64,000 bases of DNA, taken from positions 62,001 to 126,000 of the forward strand of contig NZ_PRDB01000010.1 in NCBI RefSeq assembly GCF_002925905.1, read 5' to 3'. A program made the translations under genes and the position numbers. The notes under the pieces are model-generated. The model had not been told where the DNA came from. It was given only the letters and a program-made list of their open reading frames with translations, and did not search any database. Origin of the DNA: Klebsiella michiganensis. Lineage in GTDB: Bacteria; Pseudomonadota; Gammaproteobacteria; Enterobacterales; Enterobacteriaceae. Shown piece by piece: positions 18,654 to 30,371 of the stretch (the first letter of the stretch is position 1; each line of letters starts with the position of its first letter).

Positions 18654-20330
18654 TTATAGTGCGTGTTGTTGCGCCATATGGCTGGCTGAGAGATAGCCGA
18701 AGGTGAGCGCCGGGCCGAGCGTAATACCTGGGCCGGGGTAGGTTCCGGCCATCATCGAATCCATATCATTACCCACGGCATAGAGGCCTTTAATCGGTTC
18801 ACCGTGCTGGTTAATGACCTGAGCATCGGCGGTAGTGACCAGGCCGCGCGAGGTACCGAGATCGCCGGTATAGAGGGTGACGGCATAAAACGGCGCGCGG
18901 GTCAGCGGAGCGTTACAGGCGTTTGGCCGGTGGCCGGGGTCGCCCATCGCGCGGTTATAGCTGTTGCCGCCTTTGGTGAACGCCGGGTCGAGGCCCTGAG
19001 CGGCGTCGCGGTTGTAGCGAGCCACCGTGTCAGCGAGCGTCTGCGGATCCAGGCCGAGCCGCTGCGCCAGTTCAGGCAGCGTATCGGCCTTATGCAGATA
19101 GCCCGCTTTCACCAGCGCGTCATTATTGACCGGGGCAGGGCGCGCCAGGCCGAGGCCGTAGCGCTTCATGGCCAGGGCGTCGCAAATCAGAAAGCAGGGC
19201 GCATTTTCTGCCCGGCTTTGCATGGCGCTGGCGAAGTGGTGATAAGAGTTAGATTCGTTCACGAAGCGCACCGCGCGCTGGTTGACGGCAATCACTCCAG
19301 GTTTGGCGCGATCGGTGACCAGATGAGGGAAGCGCTCTTGCGTGCCGTCGGGATGCTGTAAAACCGAGACCGGCGCCCAGAAAAAGTTAGACGGCAGGTC
19401 AGCCCCTTCCCGGGCATTGACCGCGGCGGCAAGGCGCAGCGCGGCGCCGTCGTTGGCAGCGGGGGACATGGTGTAGTGCTCGCGGGTCTGGGGGCGATAG
19501 CGTTCAGCCAGCCTGCCTGCGGCAAAACCACCCGCCGCCAGTACCACCCCGCAGCGGGCTTCAAGGGCCTGCTTTTGTCCCTCGTGCTCAATTTCTACGC
19601 CGGTCACCTCGCCATTGCGTTCGCTCAGCGAAAGCACGTTGACGTTGAGCCTGAGCTGCATACCTTTGCGAAAGGCGAGCGTCGCCATGCGGGCGATCAG
19701 CGCGTTGCCCATCGCCAGGCGGGTACCGCGAGGGTACCGCAGGCGATCGCGACCGAAGCGCAGCAGCAGTCTGCTGCAGTGCGCGAACGAGCGCGGGGAG
19801 CGGCGCATATCGAGAAAGTGCTGGATATCAACCCGGTTAACCATCATCCCGCCAAACAGCAGCATTCCCGGTGGGGGAGAACGGAGGTCGCGAAAATGCG
19901 CACCCAGTTCCCGTCCGTCAAACTCCACCACCTCGAGCGCCCGCCCGACATCGACGGCGCCGGGCTCATCCGGGTAATAATCCGGAGAGAGCGGGCGCAG
20001 GCTATATTTCACCGCGCCCTCTTTTTCAAGAAATGCCAGCGCCTCGCGCCCTGAAGCGATAAAGGCATCCACCAGATCCTGACGATAATGAGGCTCACCG
20101 ATAATCGTCCGCAGATAGGTTTCGATGGCCTGCGGGCTGCCGCCCACGGCCATTTTCCGCGCCTGATCGCTATCGTGGATCCACACCGCGCCGCCGGAAA
20201 TGGCGGAGGTGCCGCCAAACTGCGGGGCTTTTTCCAGCATCAGCACCGACAGTCCCTTACAGCTGGCGGTCACCGCCGCGGCAAAACCTGCGGCGCCGCT
20301 GCCGATAACGATGACATCCCAGCTTTTCAT
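18654..20330 (-). CDS. FAD-dependent dehydrogenase, 3-ketosteroid-Delta1-dehydrogenase-like (second copy)
   Basis: A 558-residue FAD_binding_2 flavoprotein. It starts MKSWDVIVIGSGAAGFAAAV (dinucleotide motif about 6-20) and continues with EKAPQFGGTSAISGGAVWI. RFVNESNSYHHFASAM near 355 is the substrate-side Tyr region. LYAVGNDMDSMMAGTYPGPG then ITLGPALTFGY near 515-545 is the canonical 3-ketosteroid-Delta1-dehydrogenase end with the Tyr-Pro-Gly-Pro-Gly catalytic element. Two such enzymes in one operon could act one after the other on a cyclic ketone. Its start overlaps the AroE-like gene stop by four bases (ATGA). Confidence 0.85.
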   Translation of the reverse strand: MKSWDVIVIGSGAAGFAAAVTASCKGLSVLMLEKAPQFGGTSAISGGAVWIHDSDQARKMAVGGSPQAIETYLRTIIGEPHYRQDLVDAFIASGREALAFLEKEGAVKYSLRPLSPDYYPDEPGAVDVGRALEVVEFDGRELGAHFRDLRSPPPGMLLFGGMMVNRVDIQHFLDMRRSPRSFAHCSRLLLRFGRDRLRYPRGTRLAMGNALIARMATLAFRKGMQLRLNVNVLSLSERNGEVTGVEIEHEGQKQALEARCGVVLAAGGFAAGRLAERYRPQTREHYTMSPAANDGAALRLAAAVNAREGADLPSNFFWAPVSVLQHPDGTQERFPHLVTDRAKPGVIAVNQRAVRFVNESNSYHHFASAMQSRAENAPCFLICDALAMKRYGLGLARPAPVNNDALVKAGYLHKADTLPELAQRLGLDPQTLADTVARYNRDAAQGLDPAFTKGGNSYNRAMGDPGHRPNACNAPLTRAPFYAVTLYTGDLGTSRGLVTTADAQVINQHGEPIKGLYAVGNDMDSMMAGTYPGPGITLGPALTFGYLSASHMAQQHAL

Positions 20331-21148
20331 GCCGCCGCTCCTTGTTCCTGCGCGATGGCGCCGATGAATTGCCCCATCAGTTTCATCTGCGCCAGCGCCA
20401 TCTCCGGCCCGGTCTGGATCGCGCAGCCGCGATCCCGGGCGAAGGCGAGGAGCGGGGTGATGATCGGGGCGGTCACCACGTCGGCGACATGCGTGGATAG
20501 CGGAAGGGTTTCCAGCAGCGTCTGCGGCAGCGGCAACGGCTCGAAACCGGCCATTCCCGCCGGGGAACCATTCACCAGCAAATCCAGGCCGGCAAGCGTA
20601 GCGGGCAGGTCGACGAGATGAACGTGCGGAAAATGGGTGGCCAGCCGGTTATGCAGCAGCTGAAGGGTGGCGGGATTCTGATCATAAAGGGCCAGCTGGC
20701 GGATACCCGCTTCGCAAAGCCCCCACGCGATAGCGCTGCCCACACCGCCGCAGCCGGAGAGCAGCCCCTTTTTACCGGCGGCGCTAAAGCCGTGCGCCTC
20801 TGCGGCAAGCTGAAAACCGACGCCGTCGAGCATATCGCCCTGTAAACGGCCATCGGCCAGCTTACGGATGACGTTAATGGCATTGAGGTGCTGAGCTCGC
20901 GGGGTTAACTCGTCGACCAGGGCGGCGGCCCGCTGTTTGTGCGGAACGGTGACCAGGACGCCGCTCATGTTGTGCCAGCCGCGCAGGGCCTGCAGAAAGT
21001 CAGCAACGGCTTCGGGGGCGATATCAACCGGGATCATCACGCTGTCCAACTGCTGGTCAGCAAAGAAGCGGTTGAAATTCTCCGGCGACTTAACCTGGGT
21101 AATCGGGTGGCCGATGACGGCGACGACCTGAGTGAATCCACTGACCAT
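20327..21148 (-). CDS. Shikimate/quinate dehydrogenase-family protein (AroE/YdiB-like)
   Basis: A 273-residue NAD(P)-dependent dehydrogenase of the AroE family and not the housekeeping aroE locus. The catalytic Lys lies in VTVPHKQRAA, and the Asp region in LQGDMLDGVGFQ replaces the usual NTD.GF. The nucleotide motif is LLSGCGGVGSAIAWGL, followed by LDLLVNGSPAGM. I start at ATG 21148 because gagg lies eight bases upstream; the frame is open 21 codons further with no ribosome site. It is the first gene of the operon and is divergent from an IclR regulator. It probably oxidises a hydroxyl on a ring acid or diol to a ketone. Confidence 0.85.
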   Translation of the reverse strand: MVSGFTQVVAVIGHPITQVKSPENFNRFFADQQLDSVMIPVDIAPEAVADFLQALRGWHNMSGVLVTVPHKQRAAALVDELTPRAQHLNAINVIRKLADGRLQGDMLDGVGFQLAAEAHGFSAAGKKGLLSGCGGVGSAIAWGLCEAGIRQLALYDQNPATLQLLHNRLATHFPHVHLVDLPATLAGLDLLVNGSPAGMAGFEPLPLPQTLLETLPLSTHVADVVTAPIITPLLAFARDRGCAIQTGPEMALAQMKLMGQFIGAIAQEQGAAA

Positions 21149-21238
21149 TTCAAACCTCATTTTGTTAAATGAATGTTGTGAAAGTATTTCAGCGGAAGCT
21201 GAGAGCGACAACGCAGAATTCGGCCATACTGGTTGTTA

Positions 21239-21264
21239 ATCGCACTACCACTGCGATAATCGCG
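21239..21264. promoter_or_regulatory. Candidate operator for the divergent IclR-family regulator
   Basis: ATCGCA-ctaccac-TGCGAT forms a perfect 6-bp inverted repeat at 21239-21257. It is followed directly by a further related half-site within gataatcgcgc (21254-21264). The layout of one inverted and one direct repeat, and the GATAATCGC word, resemble the PobR/PcaU sites I recall from Acinetobacter. It lies between the divergent start codons. Confidence 0.55.
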
Positions 21265-21301
21265 CTAAACTGATTGTATTGTTGCGAAAGTGTGAACAAG
21301 T

Positions 21302-22060
21302 ATGCAAAACCAGATTCATACCCGCGATCTGATCGTCGGCCTGCAAAAAGGGCTGGCGCTGATCCAGCTATTTTCAAAAGAGTTCCCCCGGCTCACCGTG
21401 CCGCAGGCGGCGAAAATGAGCGGCCTGACGCAAAGCGCCGCGCGGCGCTTTTTCCTTACCCTGCTGCACGAGCGCTATCTGCAAACCGACGGACGTCATT
21501 ACTGGCTAACGCCTAAAGCGTTAAGGCTGGGGCAGGCGTATGTCGATTCGGCGCAGTTCCCACGCATGGTACGACCGATCGTGGAGTACATCGCCAGTCG
21601 GACGGAAGAGCACGCTTCGGTCGGCGTGATAGATGATGACGAGCTGGTGTATATCGCCCGCAGTAAACACACGCCGTTTAACTCGACTTCAGTGCGTCTG
21701 GGGGAGAGAGTGCCGATTTACTGTACCGCCGGAGGGCGACTATGGCTGGCTTCCTTAGCGGAAACCGAGTGTGAAACCGTTTTGCAGCGGATCCGCCGCG
21801 AGCAGCGTACGCCCTATACGGTGACGGACGTGGCGGCGTTAATGGAAAAGATCGCTCAGGTTCGTCGCCAGGGATACGCCGCGATTGAGCAGGAGTTTGA
21901 AATTGGCATGCTGGTCCTGGCCGTGCCGCTGTCAGATCGGGAAGGGCTCTACTGGGGAGCGCTGAGTTTAACCAGCCATCAGTCAAGAACCTCGATTGAG
22001 GCACTATGCCGCGATCATCTGGATTTGCTCTATAGCGCTCAGGCGATGCTGGTGGGTTAA
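21302..22060 (+). CDS. IclR-family transcriptional regulator (PcaR/PobR-like)
   Basis: A 252-residue regulator. The N-terminal winged helix (LIVGLQKGLALIQLFSKEFP, then LTVPQAAKMSGLTQSAARRF about 10-50) is followed by an effector-binding domain (ASVGVIDDDELVYIARSK near 101-118, RLGERVPIYCTAGGRLWLA near 128-146, and EFEIGMLVLAVPLSDREG near 199). The RLG.R.P.Y.TA.GR.LLA pattern is strongest among the PcaR/PobR/CatR-type IclR proteins that sense aromatic or ring acids. It is divergent from the AroE-like operon and presumably controls it. Which compound it senses is unknown. Confidence 0.88.
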   Translation: MQNQIHTRDLIVGLQKGLALIQLFSKEFPRLTVPQAAKMSGLTQSAARRFFLTLLHERYLQTDGRHYWLTPKALRLGQAYVDSAQFPRMVRPIVEYIASRTEEHASVGVIDDDELVYIARSKHTPFNSTSVRLGERVPIYCTAGGRLWLASLAETECETVLQRIRREQRTPYTVTDVAALMEKIAQVRRQGYAAIEQEFEIGMLVLAVPLSDREGLYWGALSLTSHQSRTSIEALCRDHLDLLYSAQAMLVG

Positions 22061-22115
22061 AACCAAAGGCGCAGACGATTCACTCATCCTCGTGCCGAGA
22101 GAGCTTACGGTAGGC

Positions 22116-22143
22116 AAAAAAAAGGGCAGGAAGAATCCTGCCC
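22116..22143 (-). terminator. Terminator of the double-glycine peptide gene
   Basis: GGGCAGG-aagaat-CCTGCCC at 22124-22143 is followed, on the minus strand, by a run of Ts (plus-strand aaaaaaa at 22116-22123). It lies 20 bases beyond the peptide gene stop and could also slow the convergent regulator transcript. Confidence 0.85.
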
Positions 22144-22162
22144 TGAGAATGACGAACCGATA

Positions 22163-22465
22163 TTAGGCGGTGACGCTGTTAGTGAAAGTGTTCCACTCGC
22201 CCGACAGGTCGTGCACAGAATTGCTCCAGTTTTCGTTGCTTGAGGCAACGAAATCCTGCCACGTAGATGTGCCGCTCAGGTAATCACCGAACGCAATGGT
22301 ATCGTTAACGATGGCATTGGCGATGGTAGCACCTGCGGAGGTAATAAAATCGCTCAGATGGCTTGCTGTATTATTAATAATGCTGGAAATGCTGTTAGCA
22401 ATGCTGCCGAACACATTAAAACCACCAGAAATAGATTCCATTTCGCCAATAGTTAATTCTTTCAT
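22163..22465 (-). CDS. Orphan double-glycine leader peptide, microcin/bacteriocin-like
   Basis: A 100-residue peptide. The first 15 residues, MKELTIGEMESISGG, match the class II microcin/bacteriocin double-glycine leader pattern (compare the colicin V leader, which also begins with a basic residue and ends VSGG). Cleavage after GG15 by a C39-peptidase ABC exporter would release an 85-residue Ser/Asn/Thr-rich, Trp-containing product with alternating small and hydrophobic residues (FNVFGSIANSISSIINNTAS at its start) and no Cys. A good Shine-Dalgarno (aaggaat) precedes ATG 22465, and the gene has its own terminator. No exporter, HlyD protein or obvious immunity gene is adjacent, so export machinery would have to be elsewhere. 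The function is inferred from the leader only. Confidence 0.75.
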   Translation of the reverse strand: MKELTIGEMESISGGFNVFGSIANSISSIINNTASHLSDFITSAGATIANAIVNDTIAFGDYLSGTSTWQDFVASSNENWSNSVHDLSGEWNTFTNSVTA

Positions 22466-22500
22466 TGGTATTCCTTGTTAAGTTTGATTAATTTTTATTA

Positions 22501-22517
22501 GTGGGTCTCTTACCCAC
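22501..22517 (-). promoter_or_regulatory. Small inverted repeat in the leader of the double-glycine peptide gene
   Basis: GTGGGT and ACCCAC flank a 5-base loop 36 bases upstream of the start codon. The repeat could be an operator or a 5' untranslated-region hairpin. No known regulator site is recognised. Confidence 0.4.
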
Positions 22518-22632
22518 GGAAGAAATACTAACACTCTTAAATTATGTTAATCCAGAGTATTAATATGTGAAATATTCAATTTCATACAAATTTAATAAAA
22601 TGAAGTTTTCTTCAGAGATAACGGCGTAAGCC

Positions 22633-22779
22633 ATGAGTATGAATTTTTTATTCGGCACATCTGGCTTTAATGTGAAATTGCATGAGGGCCTTATAAAGAA
22701 AAACGCGCTGAAAGTGGTTGCAGGCGGAAATAAGACGGACAGCTTTTTTTTCATTGAAAACTTTACTATTGTTCAATAG
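22633..22779 (+). CDS. Possible 48-residue peptide, unrecognised
   Basis: A short plus-strand frame, MSMNFLFGTSGFNVKLHEGL continuing to a hydrophobic tail ending in FTIVQ. It lies divergent from the double-glycine peptide gene. It has an internal VVAGGNK that superficially recalls a GG processing site, but the preceding residues do not look like a leader. No strong Shine-Dalgarno is present. It may be chance or the remnant of a second bacteriocin-type peptide. Confidence 0.2.
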   Translation: MSMNFLFGTSGFNVKLHEGLIKKNALKVVAGGNKTDSFFFIENFTIVQ

Positions 22780-22969
22780 AGATGCTATATGAACCGGAGA
22801 GAAAAATATTCATGGCAAAAGACCGCCTGTTCGTGCGGAGGAGGGGAGGGCAAGAGAACATCACCCTGGCACCATACCTCACGTTAATATGTTAATTTTC
22901 GATTTCACATTCGCCCACCGGGAATGAAGGAAGCGCAGCCCGCTGAATGAACGAGAGCCTGTCTATGGT

Positions 22970-23380
22970 TTGCTAACCCGAATGACGTCAGCGTTCGACG
23001 AAACAAAAATTTCGCGATATATCTCTTATACTATTTTGCGCACAATAAATTTATTTACCGTATATATGCAGCTAAACCACTCGGCGCCGTACGGGGTAGC
23101 GCGGCGGCGGGATTCATATCTCAAAGATACCATTGCCGACCGCAGTGGGAAAACCGTGCTTAGCGATGATTCGTTAAACAACGGAATCATTAGCCGGTAT
23201 ATAGTGCTCATTTTATTGACAGTACCAGCGTTAAAACCAATTTTAATTCATCTAAATAAACGATGGCTGCAGGATAATGAATTGCTGCTGATGAATCTGA
23301 TGCGGCTATTTGTCGAAACGAATTGGCAGTACTGCGTGACTATTATCGCATCAGTATGGCTAAACGCGTTCCGGCAGTAA
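22970..23380 (+). CDS. Hypothetical protein, unrecognised, possibly membrane-bound
   Basis: An open frame of 136 codons from TTG 22970, or 132 from ATG 22982 (MTSAFDETKISRYISYTILR). Two hydrophobic stretches (IISRYIVLILLTVPALKPIL and QYCVTIIASVWL) could span the membrane. No family is recognised and no clear ribosome site is present. Small two- or three-helix membrane proteins are the usual form of microcin immunity proteins, and this frame is the only nearby candidate. That link is speculation, and the frame may be non-coding. Confidence 0.25.
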   Translation: MLTRMTSAFDETKISRYISYTILRTINLFTVYMQLNHSAPYGVARRRDSYLKDTIADRSGKTVLSDDSLNNGIISRYIVLILLTVPALKPILIHLNKRWLQDNELLLMNLMRLFVETNWQYCVTIIASVWLNAFRQ

Positions 23381-23548
23381 GCGGAGAAAGGCATGTACGG
23401 GGGGCGTCTTTGATCGAGGACGCTGAAGCGGAATTTAGCCAGGGGCAGAGAAAGCGTTGAGAGGGTTGAGGGCACAATCTCAGAATAATAGGGTGGGGAG
23501 AATGATTTACAACCATCGGCGATGCGAGATTAACAGGGGGAAATAAGT

Positions 23549-23574
23549 AATGGCGTATCGTGCGATACGCCATT
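23549..23574 (-). terminator. Hairpin downstream of cyoE
   Basis: AATGGCGTATCG-tg-CGATACGCCATT is a perfect 12-bp stem, nine bases past the cyoE stop, followed on the minus strand by ACTTATTT. It probably ends the cyoABCDE transcript. Confidence 0.75.
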
Positions 23575-23582
23575 GAGAGACA

Positions 23583-24470
23583 CTATCTGACCATGGTCAG
23601 CAGGTTGTGTGAATCCGGCACCATAAAGTCGACGGACATCATCACCGACAGCGCGGTAATGGCTACGATGGAAAAGACGAACAGCTTACGCGCCCAGACT
23701 TTATCATCCGCCACTTTATAACCGCGCAGCGCCATTCCGAGCCACCAGACGCTCACCGCCGCAGCGACAACCAGATATTTATATCCAGCGTAGCCGCCCA
23801 GGGAGAGCATCAGCGTGGCAACGGCGAAAGCGATGATGTAAACGGTGATATGGTTTTTCGCTACCGAAATGCCTTTCACTACCGGCAGTACCGGAATGTT
23901 CGCTGCCTGATAATCCTTGAAGCGGAAAATCGCGATAGCGTAAGAGTGAGGCATCTGCCACAGGCTGAAAATCGCCAGCAGAATCGCGGCACCGCTGTCA
24001 AAATCACCGGTAACCGCGCAGTAGCCAATCACCGGCGGCGCAGCGCCGGAGAGAGAACCAATCAGCGTGCCGTAGACGGAGTGGCGCTTCATGTACAGGC
24101 TGTAAACGCCGACATAAACCACGAACCCCATCACCCCCAGCCAGCAGGCCAGGGGATTCGCGCCAAACCACAGGAGCATGAAGCCAGCAATACCCAGCAG
24201 GGTGGCGTATACCAGCGAAGCTTCTGGCGAGATCAGCCCTTTGACCAGCACCCGGTTTTTCGTCCGTTCCATCTTACGATCGATATCACGGTCGATATAG
24301 TTGTTGAAAACACAACCCGAGGCGACCACCAGGGATACTCCGAGGAGCGTCCAGATAAAAAGCGGATAGTCGATGTGGCCCTTGGAGGCCAGCAGGAAAC
24401 CGCCAATCACGGAGATCAGGTTGCCAAAAATAATGCCTGGTTTCGTTACTTGCAGGTATTGCTTAAACAT
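23583..24470 (-). CDS. cyoE: Protoheme IX farnesyltransferase (heme O synthase)
   Basis: CyoE adds a farnesyl group to heme B, making the heme O needed by cytochrome bo3. It is a polytopic UbiA-family prenyltransferase of 295 residues, nearly identical to E. coli CyoE (296 aa). The prenyl-diphosphate motif [18 protein letters not shown] is near residue 65 and the second acidic region [12 protein letters not shown] near 190. The start at 24470 ([12 protein letters not shown]) is by family alignment. It is the last gene of the operon, 11 bases after cyoD. Confidence 0.97.
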   Translation of the reverse strand: MFKQYLQVTKPGIIFGNLISVIGGFLLASKGHIDYPLFIWTLLGVSLVVASGCVFNNYIDRDIDRKMERTKNRVLVKGLISPEASLVYATLLGIAGFMLLWFGANPLACWLGVMGFVVYVGVYSLYMKRHSVYGTLIGSLSGAAPPVIGYCAVTGDFDSGAAILLAIFSLWQMPHSYAIAIFRFKDYQAANIPVLPVVKGISVAKNHITVYIIAFAVATLMLSLGGYAGYKYLVVAAAVSVWWLGMALRGYKVADDKVWARKLFVFSIVAITALSVMMSVDFMVPDSHNLLTMVR

Positions 24471-24481
24471 ACTCGCCGCTC

Positions 24482-24810
24482 TTAGTGCATCATCATGTTG
24501 TAGTTCAGGTTCCACATAATCCAGATGGAGCCGACAACTACGATAGCAATGATGATTACGGTGAAGATAAATGCGGTCAGGTTCCAACCTTCGTCCGATT
24601 TACTGTTCATGTGCAGGAAGTACACGAGGTGTACCACAATCTGCACAACCGCAGTGACCAGGATGGTTCCCAGAATAGCCGCATGCGATGCAGATCCACT
24701 CATCACCATTGCAAACGGGATAACCGTCAGAATGATCGACAGGATGAAACCTGTCATGTAGCTCTTCACGCTGCCGTGAGAAGCGCCGCTATGATCGGTA
24801 GAATGACTCA

Positions 24811-24811
<1 letters not shown>
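24482..24811 (-). CDS. cyoD: Cytochrome bo3 ubiquinol oxidase subunit IV
   Basis: A small membrane subunit that assists copper-centre binding or assembly of the CyoAB core. It has 109 residues, the family length, with three hydrophobic helices ([60 protein letters not shown]). The start ([13 protein letters not shown]) overlaps the cyoC stop by one base (TAATG), a sign of translational coupling. Confidence 0.97.
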
Positions 24812-28850
<4,039 letters not shown>

Positions 28851-30326
28851 TTAAATCAGCTCGGTTTTACGTAATGCCAGATAGTCAAGGAAGGCGCCGA
28901 GTAAAATACCCGCGACGGCGGTGAGTACGGCGATCTCAAGCAGGCCGGCAAGGAAGGAGAAGTTGGTGTAATCCAGCGCGTTGAGCGCCAGCAGCAGCAG
29001 CCAAATCGCCAGCATCAGGCAGCCAGCAGCCAGAATAATTAATGCCAGCCCGTAGGTCTGCGGAAAGCGCGTGCGCGGCATAAAGCTTTCTGAGCGCTGA
29101 GTGTGTTCCAGCGTACGCCGGCAAATTAACAGCAGCAAAATCCCCGGCACCGCGGCGACGACGGAAAAGAGATAGAAGGTAGGCCAGCCGTGGGCTTCAA
29201 CAAACCAGCCGGCGATAGGCCCAACGTACACGCGCCCAACGGCAGAGAGCGCTGAGAGCAGGGCAAACTGGGTGGCTGAAAACGATTTATTGCACAGCGT
29301 CATCAGCAGCGCGACGAACGCCGCGGTGCCCATCCCGCCGCACAGATTTTCGAAAAACACCGCCGTCGCCATGGAGAAAAGGTGTTTATCGGTAATTGAG
29401 AGCAGCCAATATCCGGCGTTGGATACCCCCTGCAGCAGGCCGAAAATCAGCAGCGCGCGGAACAACGTCAGGCGCTGCATGAGCACGCCGCCGTAAAGCG
29501 CGCCGATAATCGTGGCGAACAGGCCGAGCGTTTTATTCACCATTCCCACTTCACCCGCATCGAAACCGACGCCGCGAATCAGGAACGTGGTGGTCAGGCT
29601 CATGGCAAACGCGTCGCCAAGCTTATAAAGGACGATCAGCAGCAGAATAAGCCAGGCATTATTGCGGCCGAAGAAGTCGCGCAGCGGTGCGGCGACGGCC
29701 TGCTCCAGCGTCTTCGGCACCGGAATAACGTCGCTGGGTTCCGGCGCCAGCAGCGTGGCGATAATGCAGGGGATCAGCAGCGCGGCCATCAGCCAGTACA
29801 TCCCCTGCCAACCCAGCCAGCGATCGGCCAGCCAGAGCGCCAGCCCGCCGGAGACCAGCATCCCCAGACGATAGCCCAGCACGCTGATTGCCGCTCCGGT
29901 GCCTCGCTCTTCCGCGGCCAGCACGTCAGTTTTCCACGCGTCAAATACGATATCCTGAGAGGCGGAACAAAAGGCGATGACCACCGCCAGCGCCGCCATC
30001 CAGCGCAGCTGCGTGGACGGTTCAAGGAAACCCATCGCCGCAATGGCGATAAGGAGCAGTAACTGGGTCGCCAGCAGCCAGCCGCGACGACGGCCGAGAA
30101 ACGGCGGCGTATAGCGGTCCATCACCGGCGACCAGAGGAACTTAAAGACGTAGGCCTGGCCGACGAGCGAGAAAAAACCGATAGTTTTCAGATCGATGTT
30201 TTCAACGGTCATCCACGCCTGCAGCGTGCCGGAGGTGAGGGCGAGCGGTAATCCCGAGGCAAAACCGAGGATCAGCAGGATAGCTGATTTTGGCTGCGTG
30301 AAAATGCGTAAGTAATGATTAGACAT
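28851..30326 (-). CDS. ampG: Muropeptide permease AmpG
   Basis: AmpG imports GlcNAc-anhydroMurNAc peptides into the cytoplasm for cell-wall recycling. Where ampC/ampR are present, it feeds the beta-lactamase induction signal. The product has 491 residues, the E. coli length. The N-terminus LRIFTQPKSAILLILGFASG, then LPLALTSGTLQAWM, is the family signature, followed by repeated MFS-type helices (about 14). It is downstream of yajG on the same strand with 45 bases between, as in E. coli. Confidence 0.97.
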   Translation of the reverse strand: MSNHYLRIFTQPKSAILLILGFASGLPLALTSGTLQAWMTVENIDLKTIGFFSLVGQAYVFKFLWSPVMDRYTPPFLGRRRGWLLATQLLLLIAIAAMGFLEPSTQLRWMAALAVVIAFCSASQDIVFDAWKTDVLAAEERGTGAAISVLGYRLGMLVSGGLALWLADRWLGWQGMYWLMAALLIPCIIATLLAPEPSDVIPVPKTLEQAVAAPLRDFFGRNNAWLILLLIVLYKLGDAFAMSLTTTFLIRGVGFDAGEVGMVNKTLGLFATIIGALYGGVLMQRLTLFRALLIFGLLQGVSNAGYWLLSITDKHLFSMATAVFFENLCGGMGTAAFVALLMTLCNKSFSATQFALLSALSAVGRVYVGPIAGWFVEAHGWPTFYLFSVVAAVPGILLLLICRRTLEHTQRSESFMPRTRFPQTYGLALIILAAGCLMLAIWLLLLALNALDYTNFSFLAGLLEIAVLTAVAGILLGAFLDYLALRKTELI

Positions 30327-30336
30327 GGCATGTCGT

Positions 30337-30363
30337 GCAGACCCGGCGCGAAGCCGGGTCTGC
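30337..30363 (-). repeat. GC-rich hairpin between yajG and ampG
   Basis: GCAGACCCGGC-gcgaa-GCCGGGTCTGC is a perfect 11-bp stem with no T-tract. It resembles a REP-type palindrome more than a terminator. It may adjust ampG expression from the yajG transcript. Confidence 0.6.
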
Positions 30364-30371
30364 GACTTAAA

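Larger units (their letters stand above)
22466..23582. other. AT-rich accessory island, mostly without convincing genes
   Basis: About 1.1 kb between the double-glycine peptide and cyoE. It is AT-rich over 22480-22800 and mixed beyond. Apart from two weak open frames, listed separately, I see no recognisable gene. No transposase or tRNA remnant is visible to explain the island. The promoter of the peptide gene must lie at about 22500-22570; a ttaaca-like -35 is present on the minus strand, but the -10 is ambiguous. Confidence 0.5.

Noticed and set aside
22560..22754. 64-codon minus frame upstream of the double-glycine peptide
   Set aside because: No ribosome site or recognisable domain; lies where the peptide promoter is expected and opposes another weak frame.
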